A stretch of 64,000 nt of DNA from Jiangella asiatica (GTDB taxonomy: Bacteria; Actinomycetota; Actinomycetes; Jiangellales; Jiangellaceae). Positions 1 through 8,050 of this stretch are shown one piece after another. Numbering within the stretch: position 1 is the first letter of the stretch; every line of letters begins with the position of its first letter. The stretch lies in contig NZ_SMKZ01000006.1 in the NCBI RefSeq assembly GCF_004349065.1, forward strand, positions 62,001 to 126,000, read 5' to 3'. The position numbers and the translations under genes are program-made. The notes under the pieces were generated by a model, which saw only the letters and a list, made by a program, of their open reading frames with translations, did no database searches and had not been told where the DNA came from.

Positions 1-346
1 CGGTCCAGGTGACGGAGGTGACAGCCTCCTCGAGGACGCGGTCGCCGACCTCGACCGGCTCGGGGAACTGCGTGCGGGTGAGCTCCGCCGTCCAGCCTGG
101 CCGCGGTTGGACGCGGACCGACGCGAACGGGGTGTCGGCGGGCAGGTCGAGCTGGACCTGCACGGTGCCGGCCGTGTCGGACTCGTTCGGGACCCGCACG
201 GTGATCTTGGAGTAGGAGCCGGAGGTGTCGACGTCCGGGCGGATCGTCACGTGCGCGGACGCGGTGGCGGTCAGCGCCAAGCCGGCGGCGACGGCTCCGG
301 CGGCGGCGAGCGTTGCGCGCGCGACGGCGCGCCGATGGATGATCAT
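1..346 (-). CDS. YcnI-family (DUF1775) copper-associated protein, partial
   Basis: The reading frame is open from an ATG at 346 to the window edge, so only the N-terminal 115 codons are seen and the C-terminus lies before base 1. The protein starts with basic residues, has an Ala/Leu-rich hydrophobic segment (about residues 11-30) and then ASAHVTIRPD. Cleavage at the AxA would leave a histidine as the first mature residue, as in the DUF1775/YcnI family, where the N-terminal His helps bind copper outside the membrane. The next stretch (PNESDTAGTVQVQLDLP) fits the family's beta-sandwich. The membrane-protein gene at 453-1004 lies upstream on the same strand with a 106-bp gap. The family call is from remembered motifs and is fairly secure. 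Confidence 0.8.
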   Translation of the reverse strand, partial: MIIHRRAVARATLAAAGAVAAGLALTATASAHVTIRPDVDTSGSYSKITVRVPNESDTAGTVQVQLDLPADTPFASVRVQPRPGWTAELTRTQFPEPVEVGDRVLEEAVTSVTWT

Positions 347-452
347 GAGTTGACGTCCCTTGTGGTGGGTTGTGGAGAGCCGGCACACCGGGTGCCGGTC
401 GTAAGCAATGCGGGAACCGCGGAATACGCGGGCGCGCACCGGTGATGCGATG

Positions 453-1004
453 TCAGCAGGTGCCAGCGGGCACCGGCGGACCTCTCCACGGCGTCGACCG
501 GACCAGAACCACGCCGCGCGGCACGACGGCAAGCCGGGCACCGTCGACGATGATCCGCGCCGGTCCCACCAGCGGCGGTGACGCCAGCAGCCGGCGGACC
601 CGCGTCAGCAGCACGGTGGCCGAGAGCGCCGCGAGTGACCACGCGACGTTCTCCGCGCCGGCCAGCAGCACCGTCAGGGCGGTCGCCGAGACGACATGGG
701 CGACGAGCATCGACGGGCCGGGCAGCACCGAGGTCATCTCGTCGCCGTGCCCGCCCAGCGTGAGCAGCACGTGCAGCACCGGCTGAGAGAGCAGGAACAC
801 CGCCGCGATCTCGCCGGCCGAGCGGCGGCGGTCGGCCAGTGCCACGCAGGCCACGCAGAGCAGCGCGGCCGGCAGCAGGAAGCCGGCCTGGACCGGCGCG
901 GCACCGCCGGCGGCGACGTGCGCGGCGGTGGGGACCAGCAGGCACGTGGCCGCCATGACGAGACCGCGCGTCACCCGCGCCCGTCCTCGTCCCAGCCCAC
1001 GCAC
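453..1004 (-). CDS. Multi-pass membrane protein of unknown function
   Basis: A 183-residue protein with about five hydrophobic segments, roughly residues 15-30, 40-58, 65-85, 98-115 and 120-135, and a basic C-terminus. I recognise no catalytic motif. It lies upstream of the YcnI-like gene on the same strand, so a shared role at the cell surface (perhaps metal handling) is possible, but this rests on position only. The ATG at 1004 is the longest start; an internal ATG at residue 17 (the MAATCLL segment) is an alternative. Confidence 0.6.
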   Translation of the reverse strand: MRGLGRGRARVTRGLVMAATCLLVPTAAHVAAGGAAPVQAGFLLPAALLCVACVALADRRRSAGEIAAVFLLSQPVLHVLLTLGGHGDEMTSVLPGPSMLVAHVVSATALTVLLAGAENVAWSLAALSATVLLTRVRRLLASPPLVGPARIIVDGARLAVVPRGVVLVRSTPWRGPPVPAGTC

Positions 1005-1170
1005 GTCGTCACTGTACCGAGCAGGTCAAGGGCCCCGATCAGGTGGCACGGGGGGTAGCCCCACCCCCGGCTCGGGAGGTCGCTCCATCGTCCGCGCACC
1101 CCGGTGATCCCTAGCGTGGCCATAGGCCGAGAACACAGTCATCGAGACGCCAGCGACAAGGAGAACGGAC

Positions 1171-1950
1171 ATGGCTGGGTACGACACGAGCAGGGCGGCG
1201 CAGGCCCTGCGCCTCGTCGGGGTCAGCAAGACCTACGGCTCCGGTGAGAACCCGGTCCGGGCACTGGACGGCGTGTCCGTCAGTCTGGCGGCCGGGACCT
1301 TCACCGCGATCATGGGGCCCTCCGGCTCCGGCAAGAGCACGCTCCTGCAGTGCGCGGCCGGTCTGGACCAGCCCACCGAAGGTCGGGTCTTCATCGACGG
1401 CTCCGAGCTGACCGGCGGCAGCGAGACCGCGCTGACGAAGTTTCGCCGGCAGCGCGTCGGCTTCATCTTCCAGCAGTTCAACCTGCTGCCGGCGTTGACG
1501 GTGATGCAGAACGTCGCGCTCCCGCTGCGGCTGGCCGGCAAGAAGGTGGACCGCAAGCAGTGCCGGTCCATCCTGGAGAAGGTCGGCCTGGGCGATCGGA
1601 CCAACCACCGCCCGGCCGAGCTCTCCGGCGGCCAGCAACAGCGGGTCGCCATCGCCCGGGCGCTGGTGACGAACCCGAGCGTGATCTTCGCGGACGAGCC
1701 GACCGGAGCCCTTGACACCCGCAGCGCCCGCTCGGTGCTGACGCTGCTGGCCGGTGCGGTCCGGGAGTTCGGGCAGACCGTGGTCATGGTGACCCACGAT
1801 CCGGTCGCGGCCTCCTACGCCGACTCCGTCGTCTTCCTCGCAGACGGTCAGATGGTCGGCACGCTCGCCCACCCCACGGCCGAGGCGGTCGCGGAGCGGA
1901 TGACGCATCTGGGCGACGAGGTCTCCCTGCGACGCGTGGTGGGAGCCTGA
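1171..1950 (+). CDS. ABC transporter ATPase, MacB/LolD-type
   Basis: A 259-residue nucleotide-binding subunit. Walker A is GPSGSGKST at residues 49-57, the signature is LSGGQQQR near residue 151, and Walker B followed by DEPTG is near 171-178. The spacing and the [25 protein letters not shown] segment are typical of ATPases that work with FtsX-type permeases (MacB, LolD, YknY), which power mechanotransmission or export, not import. A Shine-Dalgarno sequence AAGGAGAA lies 7 bases before the ATG. The stop is 2 bases from the ATG of the permease at 1953, so the two are one operon. Confidence 0.92.
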   Translation: MAGYDTSRAAQALRLVGVSKTYGSGENPVRALDGVSVSLAAGTFTAIMGPSGSGKSTLLQCAAGLDQPTEGRVFIDGSELTGGSETALTKFRRQRVGFIFQQFNLLPALTVMQNVALPLRLAGKKVDRKQCRSILEKVGLGDRTNHRPAELSGGQQQRVAIARALVTNPSVIFADEPTGALDTRSARSVLTLLAGAVREFGQTVVMVTHDPVAASYADSVVFLADGQMVGTLAHPTAEAVAERMTHLGDEVSLRRVVGA

Positions 1951-1952
1951 CC

Positions 1953-3314
1953 ATGATCCAGCTGGCTGTGCGATCGCTGCGGCACCGCGCCGGTGGCTTC
2001 GTGGCGAGCTTCCTGTCGATGTTCCTCGGCGCCACCGTCGTGATGGCGTTCGCCGCCATGCTCGACACCGCGGGCGGTGCCGGAGTGGACGACCTCAGCG
2101 AAGAGACGCTGGTCACCATGGCGACCGTCGTCGGCGGCTGGGGCCTGGTGATCGTCCTGTTCGCGGTCACCTCCACCATGACGCTGTCGGTGCGGCAGCG
2201 GGCCGGGGAGTTGGCGCTGCTGAAGAGCGTCGGAGCAACCCCGTTCCAGGTCGGCCGGATGATCGTCGGCGAGACTGCCCTGGTCGCCGTCGCGGCGGCG
2301 CTGCTGGCGGTCCCGCTGGCCGCCGGCGGCGGGTGGCTGCTGCTGGAGATGCTGCAGGAGACCGACCAGGTCGCGTCCGGACTGTCCTACGCGTTCGGCC
2401 CGGCGGCGCTGTCCATCGGGATCGGCGTGACGCTGCTGGCGTCGCTCGGCGGCGCGGGCGTGGCCGCTCGCCGGGCCACGAAGCTGCGAGCCCAGGAGGC
2501 GATGACGGCCGTCACCATCGAGCAGACGCGCATGACCCGCAAGCGCACCATCGCCGCGATCGTGTTCCTAGCGGCGGGCGTGAACTGCGGCATCGTGACC
2601 GCGACCGTCTTCGATGGCAAGGGCATCGACGCGATGCAGACCGCCGGGCAGGCCTCGATCTGGTTCTCCATCGGGCTGGCCCTGTTCGGGCCGGTGCTCG
2701 TGCGGCTGGTGACGGCGGTGCTGGCGGGTCCGCTGCGGATGCTCGGCGGTGCCAGCGGCTACCTCGCGGTCGAGAACGTGCGCCGCCGGACGCAGCACGT
2801 GGCCGGCGCGCTGATGCCGATCATCCTGTTCACCGGCATCGCCACAGGCACGCTGTACATGCAGAGCATCGAGAACTCCGCACCCCCGGCGGCGTCGTCG
2901 TCGATCCCGGCCGAGGACGTGGCGGCCATCGAGACGCTGAACCTCGTGGTCGTGGGGATGCTCTCGGTCTTCGCGGCCATCATGGTGATCAACACGCTGG
3001 TCGCGGCTACCACCTACCGGCGGCGCGAGTTCGGCCAGCAGCGGCTGGTCGGCTCGACCCCACCCCAGGTGATGCGCATGGTCGGCATGGAGGGTGTCGT
3101 CCTGGCCGCGGCGGGCGTGCTGTTCGGTTCGATCGGCTCGATCGTGACCGTGTTCCCCTACAGCCTGGCCCGCACCGGCGAGCTGCTGCCGGACACCACC
3201 ATCGGCATCTACCTCGCCATCGTCTCGGTGGCCGCGACATTGACCTTGGCCTCATGCCTGGGCGCGGCCCGCAAGGCGATCCGGATGCCGGCGGTGCAGG
3301 CCGTGGCGGTCTGA
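1953..3314 (+). CDS. FtsX-family ABC transporter permease
   Basis: A 453-residue membrane subunit with two FtsX-like modules. Each has the characteristic motif after a membrane segment: RQRAGELALLKSVGATPFQV near residues 78-97 and RRREFGQQRLVGSTPPQVMRM in the C-terminal half. There are about eight predicted membrane segments and only a short extracytoplasmic loop, unlike MacB. It pairs with the ATPase directly upstream. The substrate cannot be read from the sequence; such actinobacterial pairs are often next to two-component systems for peptide resistance, but none is visible here. Confidence 0.88.
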   Translation: MIQLAVRSLRHRAGGFVASFLSMFLGATVVMAFAAMLDTAGGAGVDDLSEETLVTMATVVGGWGLVIVLFAVTSTMTLSVRQRAGELALLKSVGATPFQVGRMIVGETALVAVAAALLAVPLAAGGGWLLLEMLQETDQVASGLSYAFGPAALSIGIGVTLLASLGGAGVAARRATKLRAQEAMTAVTIEQTRMTRKRTIAAIVFLAAGVNCGIVTATVFDGKGIDAMQTAGQASIWFSIGLALFGPVLVRLVTAVLAGPLRMLGGASGYLAVENVRRRTQHVAGALMPIILFTGIATGTLYMQSIENSAPPAASSSIPAEDVAAIETLNLVVVGMLSVFAAIMVINTLVAATTYRRREFGQQRLVGSTPPQVMRMVGMEGVVLAAAGVLFGSIGSIVTVFPYSLARTGELLPDTTIGIYLAIVSVAATLTLASCLGAARKAIRMPAVQAVAV

Positions 3315-3466
3315 TCGGTTCTTGGTCCCAGCGCGGGGCGATGGCGTCGGCCAGCAGGCCGGCGACGTCGCCCCGCTCGTGTCTGCCGATGCGCACCCGC
3401 GCCGCCGGGGCGTCGCCGACTCAGGCCGGCTCGGCCCAGAACGCGTGGCTCACCGGGTGAGCTCCA
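3315..3466. other. Short gap with a possible gene remnant
   Basis: These 152 bases between the permease and the DUF2293 gene hold no complete reading frame. On the minus strand one frame reads protein-like (GRHERGDVAGLLADAIAP near 3350-3400) but is interrupted by a stop. It may be the decayed end of a gene or chance in GC-rich DNA. Confidence 0.25.
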
Positions 3467-3769
3467 TCAGGGGTTCGCCAGCGAGAGAGATGTGGTCGAC
3501 GCTCGGCGGACTCGTTCACGTGCCTCGTCGCGCGGGACGCCCGCCATCAGGAGCTCGTCGTAGTCGGTGTCGGTGTGGCGGATGGCACCCAGGAAACAAC
3601 ACTGCCGCGAGACCCAGTGAGTGCGGAAAGCCGCCTCGACGTCCGCGTCATGCGCCCAGCGAGCCAGGGTGGCCGGCGCTGCGCTTCTCGGGCTCCGCGC
3701 GACGATCTCGACCGCGTAGCGCCTTCGGTGACCGTTCGAATCGCCGGCGATGGGGCATTGAACGAGCAT
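3467..3769 (-). CDS. DUF2293-like small protein
   Basis: A 100-residue basic protein. The C-terminal half has RHTDTDYDELLMAGVPRDEARERVR, which matches the DUF2293 pattern of a RH.xTxYD..L motif followed by an Arg-rich helix. The family has no established function. It is divergent from the DUF72 gene: the two start codons overlap by two bases (3768-3769), so the promoters must lie within each other's coding region or be leaderless. That overlap makes the start choice uncertain. Confidence 0.55.
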   Translation of the reverse strand: MLVQCPIAGDSNGHRRRYAVEIVARSPRSAAPATLARWAHDADVEAAFRTHWVSRQCCFLGAIRHTDTDYDELLMAGVPRDEARERVRRASTTSLSLANP

Positions 3770-4544
3770 GCCGGTGCTGGTGGGAACGTCGGGATGGCAG
3801 TACGACTCGTGGCGCGACGTGCTGTACGAGCGGTCGTTGCCGCAGCGGGACTGGCTGGACCGCTACGTCGAGGCGTTCGCGACCGTGGAGAACAACAGCG
3901 CGTTCTACCGGCTGCCCACGCGTGAGACGTTCCAGTCGTGGCGGGAGCGGACGCCGAACGGGTTCGTGATGGCGGTCAAGGCCAGCCGGTACCTCTCTCA
4001 CATCAAGCGGCTGCGCGACGCCGAGGAGCCGGTGCGCCGGCTCCTCGACGCCGCGGCCGGGCTGGGCGACCGCCTCGGCCCGGTGCTGATCCAGCTGCCG
4101 CCGAACCTGCGAGCGGAGCCGGACCGGCTGTCCGAGTGCCTGGACCAGTTTCCGCGCGCGGTCCGGGTGGCGGTGGAGCCGCGGCACGAGTCGTGGTGGA
4201 GCGACGAGGTCCGTGCTGTGCTGACGGGACACGGCGCCGCGCTGTGCTGGGCCGACCGCGGCGGCCGGCCGGTGACGCCGTTGTGGCGCACCGCGGACTG
4301 GGGGTACGTGCGGCTGCACGAGGGAGCCGCCCGGCCGTGGCCGTCGTACGGAGACCAGGCGCTGCGCAGCTGGGCCGAGAGACTCGTCGGCGCCTGGTCC
4401 GACAGCCAGGACGTCTTCGCGTACTTCAACAACGACCCGGACGGTGCGGCGGTCCGCAACGCGGTCCGGTTCGCCGCGGCGGTGCGGCGGCGGGGCCGGA
4501 CCGTGAGCCGGACCCCCGCGCGGGACGAGCTGGGAGTGAGCTGA
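3768..4544 (+). CDS. DUF72 family protein (YecE-like TIM barrel)
   Basis: 258 residues, a normal length for DUF72. The N-terminus VGTSGWQYDSWR, the ENNSAFYRLP segment near residue 42 and the F.MAVKASRYLSH strand near 65-78 are hallmarks, as is the C-terminal DVFAYFNNDPDGAAVRNA. The fold is a TIM barrel; its biochemical role is not settled. The EEP-family gene follows after 3 bases, so the two are likely cotranscribed. Confidence 0.88.
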   Translation: MPVLVGTSGWQYDSWRDVLYERSLPQRDWLDRYVEAFATVENNSAFYRLPTRETFQSWRERTPNGFVMAVKASRYLSHIKRLRDAEEPVRRLLDAAAGLGDRLGPVLIQLPPNLRAEPDRLSECLDQFPRAVRVAVEPRHESWWSDEVRAVLTGHGAALCWADRGGRPVTPLWRTADWGYVRLHEGAARPWPSYGDQALRSWAERLVGAWSDSQDVFAYFNNDPDGAAVRNAVRFAAAVRRRGRTVSRTPARDELGVS

Positions 4545-4547
4545 TCC

Positions 4548-5360
4548 ATGGCGACGATCCGGGTGGCAACGCTGAACATCTGGGGCCGGCACGGAGACTG
4601 GCGACGCCGTCGCGACGTGCTCCGTGACGGGTTCCGCGCCCTCGAGGCGGACCTGGTCGCGCTGCAGGAGACCATCCTCGACGACGGGTACGACCAGGTG
4701 GCCGACCTCTTCGGCGCCGGCTACCACGTCGTGCATCACAGCCGACGCGGGCGCGGCGGCGTGGGCTGCTCGATCGTCAGCAGGTGGGAGCCCGAGGACG
4801 TGCAGGAGACCGCGCTGGACGGCACCCGCCGGGTGGTCCAGGCCGACTTCCTCGGCCAGTCAGCCGCCATCGACGTGGCGACCCCGGTCGGGCGGCTGCT
4901 GTTCGTCAACCACAAGCCGAGCTGGCAGCTGGGATACGAGCACGAGCGTGAGCTGCAGGCGGTCAGCGGTGCCCGGTTCGTCGAGGACCTCGTCGGTGAG
5001 CGCGAGGTGCACGTGGTCGTCGCCGGTGACATGGATGCCCGTCCGGAGTCGGCCAGCATGCGGTTCTGGACGGGCCGGCAGTCGCTCGGCGGGATGAGTG
5101 TCGCGTACCAGGACGCCTGGGAGTTCGCACGACCCGGCGAGGACGGCCTCACGTTCACGCTGGAGAATCCGCAGATCCTCGCCGAGAACGACTGGGCGCG
5201 CATCCCAGGCCGGCGCATCGACTACGTGTTGGTCAGGTGCGGTGCCCGCGGTCCCACGCTGCACATCGCGTCGTGCTCGCGCCTGTTCGACCGGCCGGTC
5301 GGCGAGGTGTGGGGCAGTGACCACTTCGGTGTGGTCGCCGACCTGGCCGTGGCGGACTGA
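4548..5360 (+). CDS. Endonuclease/exonuclease/phosphatase family protein
   Basis: 270 residues with the EEP fold signatures in order: RVATLNIWG at the N-terminus, LQETIL (metal-binding Glu) near residue 40, VVVAGDMDARP near 160 and GSDHFGVVADL at the C-terminus (the catalytic Asp-His). The family cleaves phosphodiester or phosphomonoester bonds in nucleic acids, lipids or inositol phosphates, and the substrate is not evident. No signal peptide is visible. A second, unrelated member of the family lies at 21543-22283. Confidence 0.88.
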   Translation: MATIRVATLNIWGRHGDWRRRRDVLRDGFRALEADLVALQETILDDGYDQVADLFGAGYHVVHHSRRGRGGVGCSIVSRWEPEDVQETALDGTRRVVQADFLGQSAAIDVATPVGRLLFVNHKPSWQLGYEHERELQAVSGARFVEDLVGEREVHVVVAGDMDARPESASMRFWTGRQSLGGMSVAYQDAWEFARPGEDGLTFTLENPQILAENDWARIPGRRIDYVLVRCGARGPTLHIASCSRLFDRPVGEVWGSDHFGVVADLAVAD

Positions 5361-5418
5361 TCGTGGCGCGCGATCCCGGTCCGCCACGGCCGCGGGCGTG
5401 CACCGCGACGTGGGTGGG

Positions 5419-5817
5419 TCAGGCCTCACCCGCGTTCGGGTCCATCCACATGACCTCCCAGTGGTGGCCGTCGGGGTCGAGGAAGCTCCAGCCGTACATG
5501 AAGCCCTCGTCCTGCGGGTCCTTCGCCTTCTGCCCGCCGGCGTCAAGCGCCTTCTGGACCAGCTCGTCGACCTCGTCGCGGCTGTCGGTCGACAGCGCGT
5601 AGGCCGCCGCGGTGCCGGTCCAGGCGATGTGGTCGGTGACGATGGTCGAGAAGAAGCCCTCGGACACGAGCATGACGAAGATCTGGTCGCTGATCTTGAC
5701 GCAGGCGGCCTGCTCGTTGCTGAAGTCCGGCACGAGCTCGAAGCCCAGAGCTGTGTAGAAGTCGGTGGCCCTGCTGACGTCCTTGGTCGGCAGGTTGAGG
5801 AAGAGCGTGCGGGACAT
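5419..5817 (-). CDS. VOC (glyoxalase/bleomycin-resistance) superfamily protein
   Basis: 132 residues. It begins SRTLFLNLPTKDVSRATDFYTALGFEL, the classic first beta-alpha-beta module of VOC proteins, and ends with SFLDPDGHHWEVMWMDP, where the Glu of the metal site sits. The short subfamily with DPDGHHWEV is common in actinobacteria, usually without a known substrate. The ATG at 5817 is preceded by AGGAGGC. The gene is divergent from the TetR gene at 5942 across a 124-bp region with direct repeats, so it is the likely regulatory target. Confidence 0.87.
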   Translation of the reverse strand: MSRTLFLNLPTKDVSRATDFYTALGFELVPDFSNEQAACVKISDQIFVMLVSEGFFSTIVTDHIAWTGTAAAYALSTDSRDEVDELVQKALDAGGQKAKDPQDEGFMYGWSFLDPDGHHWEVMWMDPNAGEA

Positions 5818-5848
5818 GGTGCCTCCTGATCGGTGTTCCGGTCGGGTC

Positions 5849-5895
5849 AACTGTTTCCGCCGGAGATAACTGTGTCTTAAGGATACTGTTTCCGC
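5849..5895. promoter_or_regulatory. Direct repeats in a divergent promoter region
   Basis: The 11-base sequence ACTGTTTCCGC occurs at 5850-5860 and again at 5885-5895, 35 bases apart, in an AT-richer stretch between the divergent VOC and TetR genes. TetR regulators usually bind such intergenic sites, and the second copy lies about 45 bases before the TetR start, near TAGAGT, a plausible -10. Assignment as the operator is inference. Confidence 0.45.
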
Positions 5896-5941
5896 AAGAC
5901 TCAATTTTGGTAGAGTTCTCTCCGGATGGAGGAGAGGGCAC

Positions 5942-6661
5942 ATGGTGACGGACTCGGGATCAGCGGGCGACGGCACGATCGCGTTGTTGTGGGGGCTGCG
6001 CGAAGGGCCGACGCGCGGGCCGAAGCCGCTGCTGAGCCTCGAGCGCATCGCTCGGGCGGCGGTCCAGATCGCCGACACCGAGGGCATCGCGGCGGTGTCG
6101 ATGCAGCGGGTCGCCCACGATCTGGACTTCACGAAGATGTCCCTCTATCGGTATGTCGCCGGCAAGGACGAGCTGATCGCGGCCATGATCGACCTCGCCG
6201 TCGGTGAACCGTCCGACCCGGCCACCATCGCCGGCGACGCCACCGGGTGGCGGCCGCGCATCGAAGCGTGGGTGCGGTTGCTCGGCGAGACATGGGAGGC
6301 GCACCCCTGGCTGCCGGGGGTGACCATGGGCGAGCGGGTGATGGGCCCCAACGAGGTCGGCTGGACCGAGGTGGCCCAGGCCATCCTCCAGGACAGCGGG
6401 TTGACGCCGGCGGAGCGGATGGGCCTGGCCCGGATGCTCGGCGGCCACATCCGCACCACCATGTCCGCGTCCACGGCCGGCACCCAGCCGTGGACCAGCC
6501 CTCTGCAAGCCGAGATCCTGCGCGACCACGCCGACCGCTTCCCCGTCCTGACCGCGCTGGCCGCGGCCGGCGACGCCCCGCTGGAGTGCGGCGATCGCGA
6601 GTTCGGCCTGCGCGTCATCCTCGACGGCGTGGAGCGACTGCTCGCCGAGCGCTCCGCCTGA
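5942..6661 (+). CDS. TetR-family transcriptional regulator
   Basis: 239 residues. The N-terminal ALLWGLREGPTRGPKPLLSLERIARAAVQIADTEG is followed by the helix-turn-helix (VSMQRVAHDLDFTKMSLYRYVAGKDELIAAM, about residues 52-80). The C-terminal ligand-binding domain is of the TetR_C type found in actinobacterial repressors of drug or xenobiotic genes. The start at 5942 is preceded by GGAGGAGAGG. The gene faces away from the VOC gene and probably controls it and itself. Confidence 0.88.
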   Translation: MVTDSGSAGDGTIALLWGLREGPTRGPKPLLSLERIARAAVQIADTEGIAAVSMQRVAHDLDFTKMSLYRYVAGKDELIAAMIDLAVGEPSDPATIAGDATGWRPRIEAWVRLLGETWEAHPWLPGVTMGERVMGPNEVGWTEVAQAILQDSGLTPAERMGLARMLGGHIRTTMSASTAGTQPWTSPLQAEILRDHADRFPVLTALAAAGDAPLECGDREFGLRVILDGVERLLAERSA

Positions 6662-6787
6662 TCCTCCGGCCGAGATCGCCGGACCTCAGTGCCCGACGGG
6701 CGCGCGCAGGGGCCGGTGTAAGCGGGCGATGACGACCCTGACCTGCAGCGATGTGCCTGCTGAAGCGCCAGCGCAGATACATACTTG

Positions 6788-6799
6788 ACTAAGTTTAGT
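6788..6799. promoter_or_regulatory. ROK-type operator upstream of the GH97 operon
   Basis: ACTAA-GT-TTAGT is a perfect inverted repeat 22 bases before the ROK start and within an extended AT-rich patch (TACTTGACTAAGTTTAGTAAGT). ROK repressors of the XylR/NagC type bind AT-rich palindromes of this form, so it is a good candidate for autoregulation. Confidence 0.6.
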
Positions 6800-6820
6800 A
6801 AGTCGACCTACGGTGACACC

Positions 6821-8050
6821 GTGCCCATCCAGCGAAGTGGCCCGGTCGACGGGACCCCGGCCGAGGCGGAGGTCTTCACCACCGTGCTGACGTCCGGCCC
6901 CATCGCCAGAGCCGACATCGCGCGCCTGACCGGGTTGTCGTCGGCGGCGGTCACGCGGGTGGCGAAGCTGCTGATCGACGAGGGCTACCTCGAGTACGCG
7001 CCCGGCGAGCCGGCGGCCAGCGACGAGACGCGGATGGGCCGGCCGAGCAGCCCTTTGCGAGTGCACGCGGACCAGACCGGGTCGTTCGGCGTCATCGTGC
7101 GGCGCGACGAGCTGATCGGCATGGTCTGCGACCTGGCCGGGGGACCACGGGTGGCCGAGCGCCGTCCGCTCACCGACAACCGCGTCGAGCCGGCGGTCGC
7201 CGCCGTTGCCGCGTTCTACCGCGACCTCGCCGCGAGCGCGCAGCGTCTCGGCTTCGTCGACCCGCCGGCGCACCTGGGGCTCAGCCTGTCCGGCGACATC
7301 GACCACGACACCGGCTACGTGCGCTACTCGCCGTTCCTCGGCTGGCGCGACGTGGACCTCGGCGCCGCGGTGTCGCGTGCCGTGGCTGCCCCGGTGGTCG
7401 TGGAGAACGATGTCAAGGCGCTCACCGTCGCCGAGCAGTGGTTCGGGCTGGGCCGCGGCATCACCAATTTCGCCGTCGTCACCATCGGCACCGGCATCGG
7501 CTGCGCGATCGTGGTCGACGGGGGCCTGGTCCGAGGCGCACACAGCGTCGCCGGCGAGATCGGGCATCTTCCGCTCGGCGACCCCGCGGTCCAGTGCCAC
7601 TGCGGCGCGCACGGCTGCGTCGAGGCCGAGGCGTCGACGAAGGCGCTGCTGGACCGCTGCCGGGCGGCCACCGGACGCGACGACCTCACCATCGGCGCCG
7701 CGGTCGAGCTGGCTCGCGCCGGCGACGACGGGGTGCGCGCCATCTTCTCGCGGGCGGGGCAGGTGATCGGGCTGGCGCTGGCGTCGGTGGCCAACCTGCT
7801 GGGGCCGGAGCGCGTGATCGTCGCCGGTGAGGGCGTGTCGTCCTACGACCTGTTCGAGACCGCGATCCGCGAGGCCTTCGCCGAGCAGGCGTTCGGCGCC
7901 GCCCACCAGGTGCCCATCCACGTGCGCGACCTGCCGTTCGAGGAGTGGGCCCGCGGCGCGGCCGCCGTCGCGATCCAGGAGCTCGTGTTCCCGTCCCGCC
8001 AGCGTGTCGCGAATGACATGCGCCGTCGAACCGGGGTCCGCCGTGGCTGA
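6821..8050 (+). CDS. ROK-family transcriptional regulator
   Basis: 409 residues. An N-terminal winged helix-turn-helix (FTTVLTSGPIARADIARLTGLSSAAVTRVAKLLIDEGYL) marks a repressor, not a free sugar kinase. The sugar-kinase-like domain carries VENDVKALTVAEQWFG, the glycine-rich ATIGTGIGCAIV loop and the zinc motif CHCGAHGCVEAEAS. The GTG at 6821 gives a sensible N-terminus; an in-frame TTG at 6785 would place the operator palindrome inside the gene. It overlaps the next gene by 8 bases and probably senses a sugar released by the glycosidases downstream. Confidence 0.9.
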   Translation: MPIQRSGPVDGTPAEAEVFTTVLTSGPIARADIARLTGLSSAAVTRVAKLLIDEGYLEYAPGEPAASDETRMGRPSSPLRVHADQTGSFGVIVRRDELIGMVCDLAGGPRVAERRPLTDNRVEPAVAAVAAFYRDLAASAQRLGFVDPPAHLGLSLSGDIDHDTGYVRYSPFLGWRDVDLGAAVSRAVAAPVVVENDVKALTVAEQWFGLGRGITNFAVVTIGTGIGCAIVVDGGLVRGAHSVAGEIGHLPLGDPAVQCHCGAHGCVEAEASTKALLDRCRAATGRDDLTIGAAVELARAGDDGVRAIFSRAGQVIGLALASVANLLGPERVIVAGEGVSSYDLFETAIREAFAEQAFGAAHQVPIHVRDLPFEEWARGAAAVAIQELVFPSRQRVANDMRRRTGVRRG